Source: Laburnicola sp. R22_1
Taxonomy: Eukaryota > Ascomycota > Dothideomycetes > Pleosporales > Didymosphaeriaceae
Direction of reading: 5' to 3'
Assembly (NCBI GenBank): GCA_014281115.1
Contig: JACONQ010000019.1
Span: 434,001-498,000 of the forward strand
DNA: 64,000 nt
Part shown: positions 34,672 through 46,537 of the stretch, in pieces
Layout of the letters: every line of letters begins with the position of its first letter
Numbering within the stretch: position 1 is the stretch's first letter
The notes under the pieces: model-generated
What the model was told of the DNA's origin: nothing
Databases searched by the model: none
Seen by the model: the letters and a program-made list of their open reading frames with translations, nothing else
Program-made: the position numbers and the translations under genes

Positions 34672-35096
34672 GATTGGAGGTGGCGTGCGTGGTGGTGGCG
34701 TGCAGTGCCGTGTGGGAGACAAGCTATACTGGAGGTGTCGTGGGCGGCGGAGGTGCCGTGCAGTGCGGGAGAACAAGGGATATTGGCGGTGTCGAGTGTG
34801 GTGAAGGTGCCGTGCAGTGTGGGAGACAAGCTATATTGGAGGTGCCGTGCGTGGTAAAGGTGCAGTGCAGCGTGGGAGGAACAAACTATGATGGCAGGCA
34901 GACGCAGGTGGTAAGCACCGTGGTACCTAGGGAATAATAAAGTGGACACGGCCGCCCAGCCGATCCGATCCGATTGGGGTGCCGATGCCGAGATGGCGGG
35001 AGCACCGGCCCGGCGACGTCCCACACCCGGCTCTGTCCGACCAAGCAACCTTCGTCGACACCCGCTGCGCACGCCCACCCATGCACAACCTCCACC
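34672..35096. promoter_or_regulatory. Divergent promoter region AOS1 / unknown gene
   Basis: 425 bp between divergent start codons, about half of it taken up by the minisatellite. The remainder is GC-rich. No TATA box is clear. Confidence 0.5.
34690..34895. repeat. Minisatellite, about four 53-59 bp units
   Basis: The core GTGCAGTG followed by a G-rich GGGAG(A)ACAAG block recurs at 34700, 34759, 34812 and about 34866, so the periods are 59, 53 and about 54 bp. Copies are imperfect (for example CTATACT, GATATTG, CTATATT in the middle). The repeat begins some 20 bp upstream of the AOS1 start codon, inside its 5' UTR/promoter. Confidence 0.85.
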
Positions 35097-36865
35097 ATGC
35101 CGCCCCCGCCCACAGAGCCCGCAGAAGCCACCGAGCCGTCGCCGTCGTTATCGCCATCGCTACCGCCTCCTGCAAGCAGCTTTCGCATTGCCACGGGCGG
35201 CTTTGACCTTCCGCGCGCCTCGCCCGACTTGCCGCCGTCCTCACGCCCACATGGCCTGGCCCGCTCGCGTCTGCTCACCGACTTCCTCACACAGCACCAG
35301 CTCCGGCAGCAGCCTGCGAGAGAACGCACAACCACCGACCGCGCTCCCCAAAGACAGCCGCGCGTCGAGAGTCTCCGCCGGGGAGGCCGTGCCCCGCGCC
35401 GTGCCGAGCAAGAGCAAGAGCAAGAGCAAGAGCAAGAGCAAGACCATGGAAGTGCAAGTGGAAGCACAACGGCGCCCGCCGCCCGCCCAAGCGCGACACC
35501 AAGCGAGCGCTATCTCCGTCGTGGGCACGCGCGTGTGAGAGACGCCCGCTCCGTCATTGAAGACCCCTCTACCTGGAGCATGGACGCCGTGGCCGACGGC
35601 GACAGTCCGCGCAGGCAGACCAAGAGGCGGAAAACCCATCACCCCCCGCCGCCCGCGTCCGAATACGATGGCTTCAAGTATGGCTACAAGGGCCAGGTCG
35701 CTCGTGGCCGCCTCCGCATGGAGGTCACTTCGTGCGACGGTGGCCAGTTCGGACAGGACGACTCGCTATACAAGGTCCAGAACGTGTTGCGCAACGATAA
35801 GAGCGTGTACTGCAGCGCCATCGGCAGGTGCAACCTGCTGCTCAAGCACATCGGAGAGATGCCTTTCTGCCTGGAGAAGGTCGTCATTCGCGCACCCGAC
35901 CGAGGCTTCACAGCCCCCGTACAAGAAGGCCTCATATTTGTGTCCATGTCGCCAGATAACCTGCTCTCTGGCACTTCGGCCTACCACATCCGCTACAACG
36001 ACCCAGACCATGGTCCCCGTCCTTCTTCGCCTACTCCAAGTCCGCCACGTGATCCAGAGGAGCAGCTCATTTCCTTACAGGAAGCCATACAAGATCCCGA
36101 AGTGTGGGAACGCTCGCGCCAGGCCGTTACGGAGCGGATTGAGCGCATGGGGCTTCGCACTCGTCATCCAGGCGTACAGCCTATTCCCTTGACGCGAAAC
36201 CAACGGGACGAACAGCCCAGTGCTGATGAAGACGACGGTCTCAACGAATGCCCGTATCATATCGAGGAGGGTGAGTCCAGCGTTGCTGGCGTCTCTGCCC
36301 CTACGCCGCCGCCTTTCACAACCACAACAGAGAGCGACCCTGAGGAATCAGATGACAATGAAGCATTACCTAGTGCCGCCGTAATGGCAGACCGGCTTCG
36401 GCGGGAGAGTCGATACCGCTCTGAAGACGAGGATGACGAGGATGGCGAGGATCTGATCTACCGCCCCTTCCCATCCCGACGCGCCAATGCATTGGACACG
36501 CTGGACAACTTTGGCGAGCGGCGATGGAGGAGCCAGCGATACGACCCTATTCGGGCCGCACGCCTCCGTAACCCCAGCCGCATCGAGCCCAAACATGGCC
36601 AGGCGAACTCGGAGCATATAATTCAGCCTCATGCTCGATTTTTCATCGCGCGGAACAAGAACAAGATTACGATCAAATTCCATCCTGCCATGTGAGTTCC
36701 AGAAGTCGTCGTTTCCTCGGTCTTCACTAACATCTACCTAGATCAGGCAAACACGTCCTGCTGAAGCTATGGAGTCCAACACATGACGGCAACATTGACA
36801 TTGAGAGCGTGCAGTTCTACGGATACTCTGGGCCGCGGTTCTTCCCCGCTGTGAAACCGTGCTAG
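35097..36865 (+). CDS. Uncharacterised acidic, nuclear-type fungal protein
   Basis: Two exons (35097-36691, 36742-36865) give 572 aa; the 50-bp intron joins HPA to ISGKHVLLKLWSP. The protein has a Pro/Ser-rich N-terminus, a pure EQ dipeptide run at about residues 104-115, and a basic nuclear-localisation-like motif (RRQTKRRKT). A folded-looking domain follows at about 190-305: FKYGYKGQVARGRLRMEVTS, VQNVLRNDKSVYCSAIGRCN, LVLI-type strands, FCLEKVVIRAPDRGFTAPVQ and EGLIFVSMSPDNLL. Then come long acidic stretches (EDEDDEDGEDL) and a conserved-looking C-terminus (FFIARNKNKITIKFHPA, SPTHDGNIDIESVQFYGYSG). The alternation of strands in the two blocks could be a split galactose-binding-like fold, but I have no family match and assign no function. 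Confidence 0.82.
35406..35441 (+). repeat. (GAGCAA)6 coding microsatellite
   Basis: Six perfect GAGCAA hexamers in the reading frame of the unknown acidic protein, encoding (Glu-Gln)6. Perfect tandem coding repeats of this kind often vary in length between strains. Confidence 0.95.
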
Positions 36866-39495
36866 GCGAGCATACGGTACTAATTCACCTGTTTCCGTAC
36901 TGGTAGGGCTTGCATCATCTATAGTACTAGGACAAAAGTCCGTTGCAGTGTGTTACCTCAGGATGGGATGTACCACGGCCGAATTTACTCATGCTTGTGT
37001 CCTACGGCTGTACTAACGAGCGATACACGCTACGGGGGCCTTGGACTTGGTGTTGCGTTTTGCTGCGTCTTGAAGTATTCGAGACTTGCTCCTTCCTGCC
37101 TATTTGCCGGTCTGCATGGTCGGAATGAAGTAATGATGTGGCGTGGCGTTTGCACGGTTATTTTAGAATATCCAACGGGTAAATTCCTCGGGTAGAATAA
37201 GACAGCTTATTTGGTCAAGCCTTGTTACGTGTCGGTCGTCTCTGGCTAGCTTCCATGCTACATCTCTACAGTTGTGGTCGTCAACTTGCCAAATGCTCGT
37301 TTCGACCCCGTCTGGCAGAGCAATACTATATTTGAACTTTCGTCACAATGTCTAACTAGCTCCATCTCGCCTATTGTGCGCATGAAGCGGTCGTGGTGTC
37401 CGCCTCGCTACCAACGCGTTTCCTCACCGCTACGCACCCGAACGACTGCGCCTTCCTATTCCGCCAGCTCCCACAGTAGTCTCTTCTTCATGTATTTTCA
37501 TGCATGATCGCTAGCCCCCGTAGCCACGGGTCCCCAGTCTGACGCATTCCGCCCTCTATCTACCTCTCCGAGTACTGTAGGTATCCACGCGAAGCAAAGT
37601 TTCCGAAAGCGTAGAGGTGCGTCTATTTGGCGCGGCTCGTCACCGATCGTGCGGGGCGGAGGGCGGAGAAGCCGACACGAGTTATTAGCCGCCGGCAATT
37701 GAGGTGCAGGTTGCGGAATTTTGACGCTGTTGGCGCGTACTGTGGGGGTGCGACGAAGGATCGACCAGCTTATGCGTTGGCTGAATTTTGAAACTTGTCT
37801 GATGGGCGGGGGCGTGTGTGTGTTCCGTTTCGCGCAACTGGGAGGTAGAATCAGGTAGATACGACGTTATTGCCGTTCATGTTCATCTTGGGCGGGGTGT
37901 CTATCCATATCTTCTTGCTCTTGACGTATGTATTGTGTGTGTCTCTTGTTTTATCGCGTCTATCCCACGCCTGCCCAGCCCTTGGGTTCGGTTCGGTTCG
38001 TCCACGATGCCTGCCTGCCACTTGCTGGCAGGCTTGTCTCGTCCGGCTCGACCGATTGCATTTGCTCTCGGCCGTAACGAACTAGATGCGGTACCCTGCA
38101 TACACAGACAGCATCCGAGCAGCCCATGCCCAGATGGCACCATCCGAGCCGCGCGCCAAGTCGACAGACGGCACACGACGAAAAGGAAAAGATGACGAAG
38201 CAACCAGGAGAGCGCCGTGAGGCCCGTGGCGGTGGTGGGGATGCGGAATACGGGCCCTGCGACCCGGTATCCGTGCTCGGGAATCTATATGTCATCTGCC
38301 AGTGCCGCCCATGTGGGCGCGCCGCGCGCGCGGCAGAGCGGGAACATGGGGAACCCCAGCGTGTATGACGTCAGTAAAGTTGCACTACACAGAAATAGCC
38401 CGCATCAAAGTGTTGCATCGCAGATGGTCTACCGATCGCATCTAAAGGCGCGGCAATGGCTCGGTACCACTCCAAGCATCGATCGGCGAGGAAGGCGTAC
38501 GCGGAAGCGCTAGAAGACGGGATGGGGTGGGGGAGGGAGTGATGAACTGCAGTGTGGGCGTGTAGCGTTGGGACCTGTCGGGGAAGCGGCAGAGAGGGTG
38601 GCGACGAGCAAGCTAGAGTACTGTATGTAGATTAATCGTCAGAGAAGCTGAAACATGCATGATCCCTGGGCGTATGCGAAGGCCAACATAGTCTCCGCTG
38701 TGCGCGAAGGACTGGCGTACACGGTGCCTGCCGGTGCCTGCGTGAACTAGACGTCGAGACAGTCAGTGACCATCAACATCGCCCGGAGGAGCATGTTGCC
38801 CTGAATAGCCACCGACATAAGCAAGTCGAGACGCTACCTACAAGCTTATGCAGTCACGCCCCTTTCGAGAGAACGCAGTGACACATTTCAATCGTAGCAT
38901 TCATCGTTTATCTCCGCCTCTCCTATCTTCCGCAGTTTCTACAATGCCGCCACTATAGTACATAAAACACTCGCATTGCTCATGTCCGCTCGGCATCTCT
39001 TGCGCGTCCGAGAACTGGGGTATCATAACCATTCCGATGCAAAAAAAAAGCCTCCGTGGAAGCCCCTGCCTTAAAGGAAGGCCTGGGCTGCCACAACAAA
39101 AAACACCGTCGCTATGCAGATAGAGGGAAGAAATACAGGAAATAGTTCTCCACGAAAACAGAACACCAAACCATGCAAAGGGACCGGGACCTGCTCAGCC
39201 ATACGGCTGGGTAGAACCGACTGAAGACCGATCCTCTACTCCCGAGAGACCACTTCGGGTCTAGAGGCCAGGTCATAACCCAAAGTGATACCAGACAGTG
39301 CCCATGAAAGGCCTATAACAGAAGCAGTGTCCCGGCCGTGATGAGGAGTAGTTATTTTAAACTTGCGACCCACACAGCTCATGGCACCATGATGCCACAA
39401 TAATGGAGATAACCGCCCCGCAGCGTCGACATGCTGGTATCTTCCATCACCAGCACGACCTTGGGAGACTGCAATCTGGTCTTGACGGAAGACGG
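36866..39495. other. 2.6-kb gene-free interval
   Basis: This lies between the 3' ends of the convergent unknown gene (stop 36865) and SAC3 (stop 39496). Short frames on both strands have arbitrary composition and no intron logic. There is a small local inverted repeat around 38010-38035 (TGCC...GGCA) and a run of nine A at about 39042. The roughly 450 bp before 39496 is A-rich on the plus strand and could be a long SAC3 3' UTR. I see no gene, tRNA or transposon end. Confidence 0.5.
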
Positions 39496-42400
39496 TCAGT
39501 CCGAGAGCTCGATCGCGTCGTCCTGGGTAGCGCCAGGATGCTGTGCAAACTGTTCGAGCGGTCCGTCCTCCATTTCCTCCTCCTCCTCCTCATCATAAAA
39601 GTCATCTTGTGCGTAGAATTGTTCTTCCTCCCCGGACTCATCGTAATCCATCCCATCCTCTTCACCCTCTTCATCCACCTCATCCTCTTCACAATCGGCT
39701 TCGTCTTCCGTGGCATGCTCATATCCATCTTCATCTGGCCGTTGTGTGTGGCCTGAAGGACGGTATGAAAGCTGTGTTGGGATGGGTGATGAAAGCTCCT
39801 GCTTTGCCGAGAAACGTGACGAAAGCTTCGCAGGCTGGTTATCCATGGAAGAGCGGCCGTGTATCTTCTCGCGATAGGCAAGAACTGCTTCTGGACCTTT
39901 ACCGTAGAGGTGCTGAGGCACGAAGCGGCTCTGGCGAGCCCAGTAAGCAGGGCGTTCGTCAGAACCTGGAGCACAGATGCTTCCGCCAAGTACGGATCCT
40001 GGTGGAGAGTGCTGCAGTTGAGGTGTCTCCGCAATCAGCTCCCGAGCTTGTGCAATGATCAGGCTAGACCTCCCGTTGAATGTCCGCGTACCATCGAATG
40101 GGCGGGACACGGAGCTAGCTTTCTTGTGTCCCTGTTTAATGGCTCGAAAACGCGCCATGCGCTCTTCGTCGGTTGAAGGAGGCGGGAGCGAGTGTCGCAA
40201 AGCTGATGACGTCGAACGACGAGCTCGCTTGTGTTCCACGCCTGGTGGTACCTCCTCCTTGTCAGATGATACAGAACCAAAACTCCGCTTTCGATGCTTG
40301 CTCGGGTCAACGCCCATGGCTCGTAGTTTGAACCAGTCCGTCTCCGTCCGGTCGATAGGTTCTTGAGATTTATGATGATTCTCAGAATCAGCACGAGACT
40401 TGTAGTACGCTTCAGAATAGCCGGCATTGAGTGTTGAATTATGCGCGATAGTCCCGTTGACCGAAGTATGGGTGACCCCCTGCTCATGCCCGCGGGGTAG
40501 TGTACCTGCTTCTTTGAAAGCCTTTTTGCTCGTCTGTACAATCGAGGTATTGTTCGGTAGTCGGACCAGTTCTGCCTCACCATGCACGCTTGTATGTGAC
40601 GGAGGTTTGGCCATAGCGCGGGAAGCGCCATTGGTACGATTGTCGACAGGTCGGTGAATAGTGCCGTCGGAGATCGCTTTTATCTCTGAGGGCGTAGTAG
40701 TCTCAACGGGGAGGTGTTGAGCATGGTTCTTCCACTTCTGTCGACGTTGGCGACGTTGACGTGTGTCGGACTTGCGCTTCTTCTTGGCGACAAACCGCAC
40801 CCATTTAAAAACCATAGCCCGAATGGACGTTAGGCGTTTCTGTTGATACATACTATCCGCGAGGCGATCGTTCTTCTCTTGTTGCTCTGCCTCGAGTGAA
40901 GCCTTAACATCCTTGATCATGTCTTCGATCATATATTCAATCTTCTGCTGCATGAGGCCATTCCTCGGATCCATGAGAAGGTTCTCAGCAAGTCCGCCTA
41001 ACGCCTTGGCTCGGGCTTCTTCTTTCCTACGTGCTACCTCTTGCTCGGCTCGGAGATGCTCTTCCCTGGCAAGACGCTCTTGTTCGACTCGGGCCATGCG
41101 CTGCTGTGCTTGCACCCGCAGGCGCTGCTGACGTTCTTGATCTTCTTGGAAAAGGCGCTGCTTCTCTGCTTCGCGAGCTCGCTTCTCTTGCTCCAACTGA
41201 ATCCGTCGCTGCTGCTCTTCTGCCGCACGTTGCTGCTCTTGTTGTGCTTTGCGCTGCGCTTCTTCGTGGGTCTTTCGCTGCGCTTCTTCGGCAAGTTTTC
41301 GTTGCGCTTCGGCTTGCCGACGTTCTTCTCCTTGAGTCGCCGTGGTCGTCTGCGGGGAAGGACTTGCTTGAAACGAGAAGCTAGTTTTGGGGGCCGTTGG
41401 AACGAAAGACTGCCCGTCCATGGCAAATGCAGTTGCAGCATTGGCAAAAGGACTCGGTGCAGATGTCGCCAACAGGCCACTATGGGGTGGTGAGGCGAAC
41501 TTGATGTTATTCTTCGATGCATCAAACAGTCCAGGCTGGACTGTGGGCGGGGTCACTCCTAAGCTTGACGGGGACGACTTTGCAGCTAGAGCAGCCGCTG
41601 CAAAGGGATTCGGTTTGTTGGTTGATCCTGGTAAGGAAGTCGCTGCGAAAGGTTTCGGCTTCGAGGATAACTCTGGTATAAACAACGAATCCTCCTCATC
41701 ATTATATCTAGTGTTCATTAGGCCTTGCTTTTGAGCATCGCTGCAGTTCAGTCCCAAGAGAACGGCGGAGAACTTGCGCCTATTCAGTTTAGACTCGACA
41801 AATCTCTGCGAGAAGAACTGCTTCTCATTTAAAGACTTTAGGTCTTTTGCCGGAAGCATTGACACAGTATTCAAATCCAGGTATTCGATGCCTTCGGGGC
41901 TGATCTCAAACTTAGCTTTGTAGGCCGAGATGAAATCAATGACCTGTGTCCGATCGTCAAACCCTAAGATAGCAACAAGCTTCTCCGGGGTCCAGTCAGT
42001 GTTGTTCGGAACCCGATAGGCACGGCGAATAGTGGCCAGCGTGTGTGCTCGAATCTCATTAAAAGACACTGCTGCCGCACACGCCATGAGGTAAGAAACC
42101 TTGGACGACTCGATCAAATCCCAGAACTTGGCAAAGTTCTCCATGTTGCCATTAGACGTCCTCGCCACATCAGCGACTTGAGCAATCTCTAGAGCAGTCT
42201 GGATAGAAGGATGTCGTCGAATGTGCTCGTAGTGATCGCTTATGCTAAGCGAGTCCCAACTGACGCCCAAGATGATACGGTAACAAAGAAACTCGACGAT
42301 ATGCCTGTCTTCGAGCTGAGAGCGTGGTGGAGGCGGCGCGTTCTTTGCGAACTGTAGATGGTGAGGCTGGGTAACGTTGCTAGCTGCCCATTGAGCGAAC

Positions 42401-43517
42401 AATGCCGCGTAAGAGGCGATGAGCTGCTGCTCGTGATTTGCGTGGGAATAATCCATTGACTTGCCCTTTGCCATCTGGTGCATGCTGACCAAGTGGAAGC
42501 GTATGCATATCTCCAGGCATTCGACATAGATGGGAACGTCACCTCGCTTGCGGTCCGTGGAGGAAAAGTCCTTTCGCACGGCGCGGGACCGGTCCCACAT
42601 CCAGCCGTTGAGGAAGTGAAACGAGTCTTCGTCATGTCGATGTACCATGTACTTCATCGTTTTCTGAAGGTGGTTAGAACAGACGGCTGAGAGGTGTGTA
42701 TCCAACTTACCAGCAAGGTCGCAGGAGTGCGGACCTCAGTCATGAGGGGATTGTCCTCGCCCGCCGCAGAGCGGTGGTATGCCTTGACCATGCGCGATTC
42801 GTCCGGTACTCTATCGTTGTGACCGGCCGTCTCAGTCTCCTTTGTACATTCGGGGGCCTTGACGTTGTTCTCGACTATGCGCCGCACTCGCTCGTATTCG
42901 GGACACATGGCTGTACTGAGGCCGTACTTGTTGACACGCTCATGGAGGTATATCGGCCCATCGCGATCCTCGAGGCCCCGCTGGATGAGTTCTGCTTTTA
43001 TGCGCGGTTGCTCCTTTTGCAGCTGGAGGTGTTGTGTTAACAGGAGGTACTCGCAGGCTGCCTGGGCATCTTACGTATTTGAAGCGCTCTACGTATTGCT
43101 CGCGACGGAACGGAGTCGAGTTCATAGGATCGGACGACACGAAGTTGGATTCTGACGCGACGGGGGCCTTCCTCCTGCAGAACCAGTTAGTACCCGTCGC
43201 GGGTCGGCGTTCTCATCCGTGGAGCGTTGACGGTGAGAGGCTTACGCGTTGCTGTTGCCATTGCTGTTTCTCGGTCCGCCTGCATTTGCGCGACCACCAC
43301 GCGCAGCTGGGCCGTTGGCGTTGGCAGTACCGCGCCCTGCGCCGCGCTTGAACCCCAGTCCTCCCGCGAGCGCGTCGAGGGCATTCGGTTTACCAGGCGC
43401 GCGAGCCGTGTTGATGTTGTTGGTGGTGCTGCTGGAGCTGCTGCTGGTGTTGCTTCCTCGACCTCGGCCTCCACCGCGGCCTCCACTGCCGCGCTGGCCA
43501 CGATTCCCACCCGACAT
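39496..43517 (-). CDS. SAC3: SAC3/GANP-family mRNA export factor
   Basis: Four exons (43246-43517, 43075-43174, 42711-43022, 39496-42663) give 1283 aa. The N-terminus is Gly/Arg/Ser/Asn-rich (GGRGGGRGRGSNTSSSSSST). The SAC3/GANP helical PCI-like domain spans about residues 100-460: CPEYERVRRIVENNV, ALFEVRT-type motif LMTEVRTPATLL, HDEDSFHFLNGWMWDRSRAV, RKDF, and VSYLMACAAAVSFNEIRAHT. A region with repeated Pro/Phe/Ala and FGxF-like elements follows, then a very long E/Q/R single helix (AEEAQRKTHEEAQRKAQQEQ and on), and finally an acidic tail (DEEEEEEMEDG). In yeast, Sac3 is the scaffold of TREX-2 with Thp1, Sus1, Cdc31 and Sem1, coupling transcribed genes to nuclear pores. The long helix probably corresponds to the Sus1/Cdc31-binding part. 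Size agrees with Sac3 (1301 aa). Confidence 0.93.
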
Positions 43518-44348
43518 GGTCGCTGTGCTGTCGCTGTGCTGTCGCTCATGCGCGGGCGGCCGAGCGAGGGCGTCGTGGGCGCGGGCGAATAGTTAGTAGG
43601 GATTCAGTCTAGAGCGAGGTTGCGCAGCGGCGCCGAGGTGCGGGCGATGGGCTTGGTGTCGTGGTAGGTCGGTCCTGCAACACCAGTGCAGTGTCGTGTT
43701 GGTGTTGCTGCTTTGTCCAGCGCTAGTTGCACCTTTGCGGCCTAGTGCGCGCACGCTAAGCGCAAGCGCGGCGCCGCTTGCAGGTGCCCAGGTGCAGTCG
43801 TTGGCACGTGATTGTCCATATCAGGTAACCACACCTGGGCACCTGAGCAGCAGCCATACGGTTTGATCATGTAACAAACCGAGATATTTATTGGCGACCC
43901 TTGAGGTCTCTTTATCTATATGTACAAATGCACTGACAGCCCCCAAGGACGCAGACACAAAAACGCCTGTTGTTACAAACCGAAAAGCGCGACACTCGTC
44001 CCCTCCTGTCTTTTTCTCCCCACCGAAGGTAACCACCCCGCCCGTTGCTTTCACAGTGTTGTCCGAATTAAATCCACCAATGGAAAAAACTATTCGCTCT
44101 CCCGTTCCCAATTCGGGGTCGTAGCGTGCGTGGCGTCGTCATGGCGTAAACGGGTATAATGCAAACCTGTACCAAAATGTCTCCAAGGAATGCCGAAGCA
44201 AATTTGCATTGCGACGGTGCACGGGGTGGTTGAGACGCAAAAACACCAAACTCCGCCGAGATACACCCGTGATAACAAAGCGCAGTCTTGAAACTCTGGC
44301 CGTGTTGACTAAGGGACATGAGAGATAATGAGCGTTGACGGCGTGGGA
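43518..44348. other. Intergenic region upstream of SAC3
   Basis: 831 bp between the SAC3 start and the stop of the next minus-strand gene; should hold the SAC3 promoter and the neighbour's 3' UTR. AGGTGCCCAGGTG at about 43782 and CACCTGGGCACCT at about 43831 are complementary over 12-13 bp, giving a hairpin or paired site. Otherwise nothing stands out. Confidence 0.55.
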
Positions 44349-46537
44349 TCAAAAAGAGCCTCCCCAGTTTGGTAGCCCATGCGGTATATGTGCTGTATCA
44401 TCAGATGGCGCTGATGTAAAGGACCCGTGCCCAAGATGATGGGGTCCAGTATTGTAAGCGCTTGCGTTGTTGGCAAGGGGGAAAGAAGTCCGGTTAGGTT
44501 GCCCGAGATAGGCACTTGAGAAGTCTGTGTGGGACAGACCATTCATGGCATATTGAGGCGTGATGAAGCTGAAAGGAGAACTAGTACTAGGTATGAACGC
44601 GTATGGATTTAGCTCCGCAAGAGGACGGATGGAATTATTCAAGGATGGGATTCCAGTAACCCCGTAGGTCGAACCATTGGTGCGAAGATAATGCTCAGGA
44701 GCATATCTAGCAGTGTCGGCCGCGGGGACATCGTCCAGATAGAGTCGACGCGGAGACTGGTCAAAGTTCGTAAACCCTGTTGGCATCCCGCTCTGGGCGT
44801 GGAACTCGGTTGCTGCTTGTGTTGGGATTGCTGCTGGAACTGGAACTGGAGCTGCGGGCTGAGAGGGGGCGGGGGCTTCCGCAGGCGGAAAACCGGCTGG
44901 GGCACTGTCAGACTCGGTCTGCGGAAACATCTTGATGTCTTCTGTATAGCTCATAGTGGATTGGTACGAGGAGAACGAATTGCCGGTACAATCCATGGGT
45001 TCGTCCGCTTCAGTCTCGTCACCGCAGTCGTCCTCGGAGGCTGATTCGAGCTTTACGGACATGCGTGAGCGCTTCCATCTCTGTGGGAGCTTCCGTTTGA
45101 TCGAACGGTAAGGACGAGGAGCGGGCTGCCAGGACACGTATTTTCCGTGGCCGGAATCCTTATTCCCAGAGCCTTCGTACAGGTCCCACTGCGCAACATA
45201 GTCCTCGTGAGACCGCGCGACGTCAAAGAGACTGCAGAGAAGTCAGCGGAGGGTGGCGCTAATGTGAAGAAAATGGCGTGGCATGTACCTAGGTAGTATC
45301 AGTTCCAATGCGCGCGTCTTCATAGCTTGGTTGTATTCTCCGCCTTTGGACGACGAGAAGGCTTCTGTGTCTTTGGAACTCACGCAATACTCGGCACCCT
45401 TCTCCAGCTTGTCAATCCAAGAAGCATGCTTTCGCTTACCACATTCCTCGTCGATGCGACGGTGGACGAGCATGATGTCAACGGCGAGCGGAACCAGGTC
45501 TGCGGGAGTGAGTGTGGGTGGAACGAGGCGGAAGCCAACAAGAGAACTTACGGCGTAGTTTCAAGTGCGAGGGTTCGATGTAGGGCACATCAGCAGGCCA
45601 CCACGGGGGCCCGGTGTTTTTTATTTCTGCTGCACTGTCTTTGGGCGAGTATCGCATGTAAGGACCATACTGGCGTTGACGGTTGGGCGCCAGCCTCTTG
45701 ACCCATGCGGTCACTACTTCGCGCAATGGCTTCATGGTCAGCTCACGGAAGCGGACGGCATAGAAGGCCTTTAGGGCCTCGACATCGCCGACATTGAGGC
45801 TTTCGGTCTGGACGCTCTTCGCGACCGGCTCCGCCTCCTCGTCGGCGTCGTTGTCGTCGTCGTCTTCTTCCGGGGCAGATGGGACGCGGCCTCTCTTGAC
45901 GCCCCGCCGTGGCGCCGGCGCGTCGGTGGATGATGGTGAGCGTGCAGGAGCAGCGGCTGGTGGAAACGACCACGGGGCGGCAACTTGCTCGGCCGTGAAC
46001 AGGTGCTCAAAACCCGGAATGGGTGCGTAGATGGGCGCCTGACGGCCTTTGACCTTGACATAGCCAAGGGCAATACGGTTCTTCAGCGGCGCGCTGTCGG
46101 CATCGGCTTGCTGGGCCTGCTGGCACGGCTTGTTGCTGTTCTGGAGGCGCGCGCGGCTGTCAGCACGGCGAACGACGAAGCATGATGATGCATGGATGCG
46201 TGCGGTTCGCTACTATCGCTAGAGGTACCAGTACCGTGTACGCATGGTATGTACAAAGGTAGTCTAGCAGCGCGCCGGCACAGTGGATGGCCCGGGTGCC
46301 GACGGGCGCTACCAAGGTAGACGGCGCCCAAAGCACGACATCGGACACAGGATACATCCACCCTTGGTCCAAAACGAAAAGACAAGCCAGCAGCGGAAGG
46401 GGGAAGAGACTCACCGGCGGCATAGACAAGCTGCTTGCGCCCGGATACGAGTCGTCTGGCTGTTGGGCTCGGCTCAGAATGCGCCGTGGCTCTCGTTTCC
46501 GCATGGCGTCCGCATCCTCCATGGTTCCTTTTGCCAT
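44349..46537 (-). CDS. YDR124W-like helical-bundle (DUF2841) protein
   Basis: Four exons (46415-46537, 45552-46140, 45289-45499, 44349-45231) give 601 aa. The first intron is 274 bp; its acceptor at 46141 is chosen because it gives phase-0 joining MPP to NSNKPCQQAQQ. The domain at about residues 150-310 includes LKAFYAVRFRELTMKPLREV, VTAWVKRLAPNRQRQYGPYM, NTGPPWWPADVPYIEPSHLK, LVPLAVDIMLVHRRIDEECG, HASWIDKLEKGAEYCVSSKD and MKTRALELILPRSLFDVARS. This pattern is that of the YDR124W-like helical bundle also found in the hrmA-associated cluster proteins of Aspergillus. Acidic and Pro-rich regions flank it, and a basic patch (SIKRKLPQRWKRSRM) precedes an N/S/P-rich C-terminus. The molecular role is unknown; the helical DNA-binding-like look is only suggestive. 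Confidence 0.87.

Noticed and set aside
37818..38195. Plus-strand frame in the 2.6-kb gene-free interval
   Set aside because: Overlaps minus-strand frames of equal length, and the composition changes along it; no support for coding.
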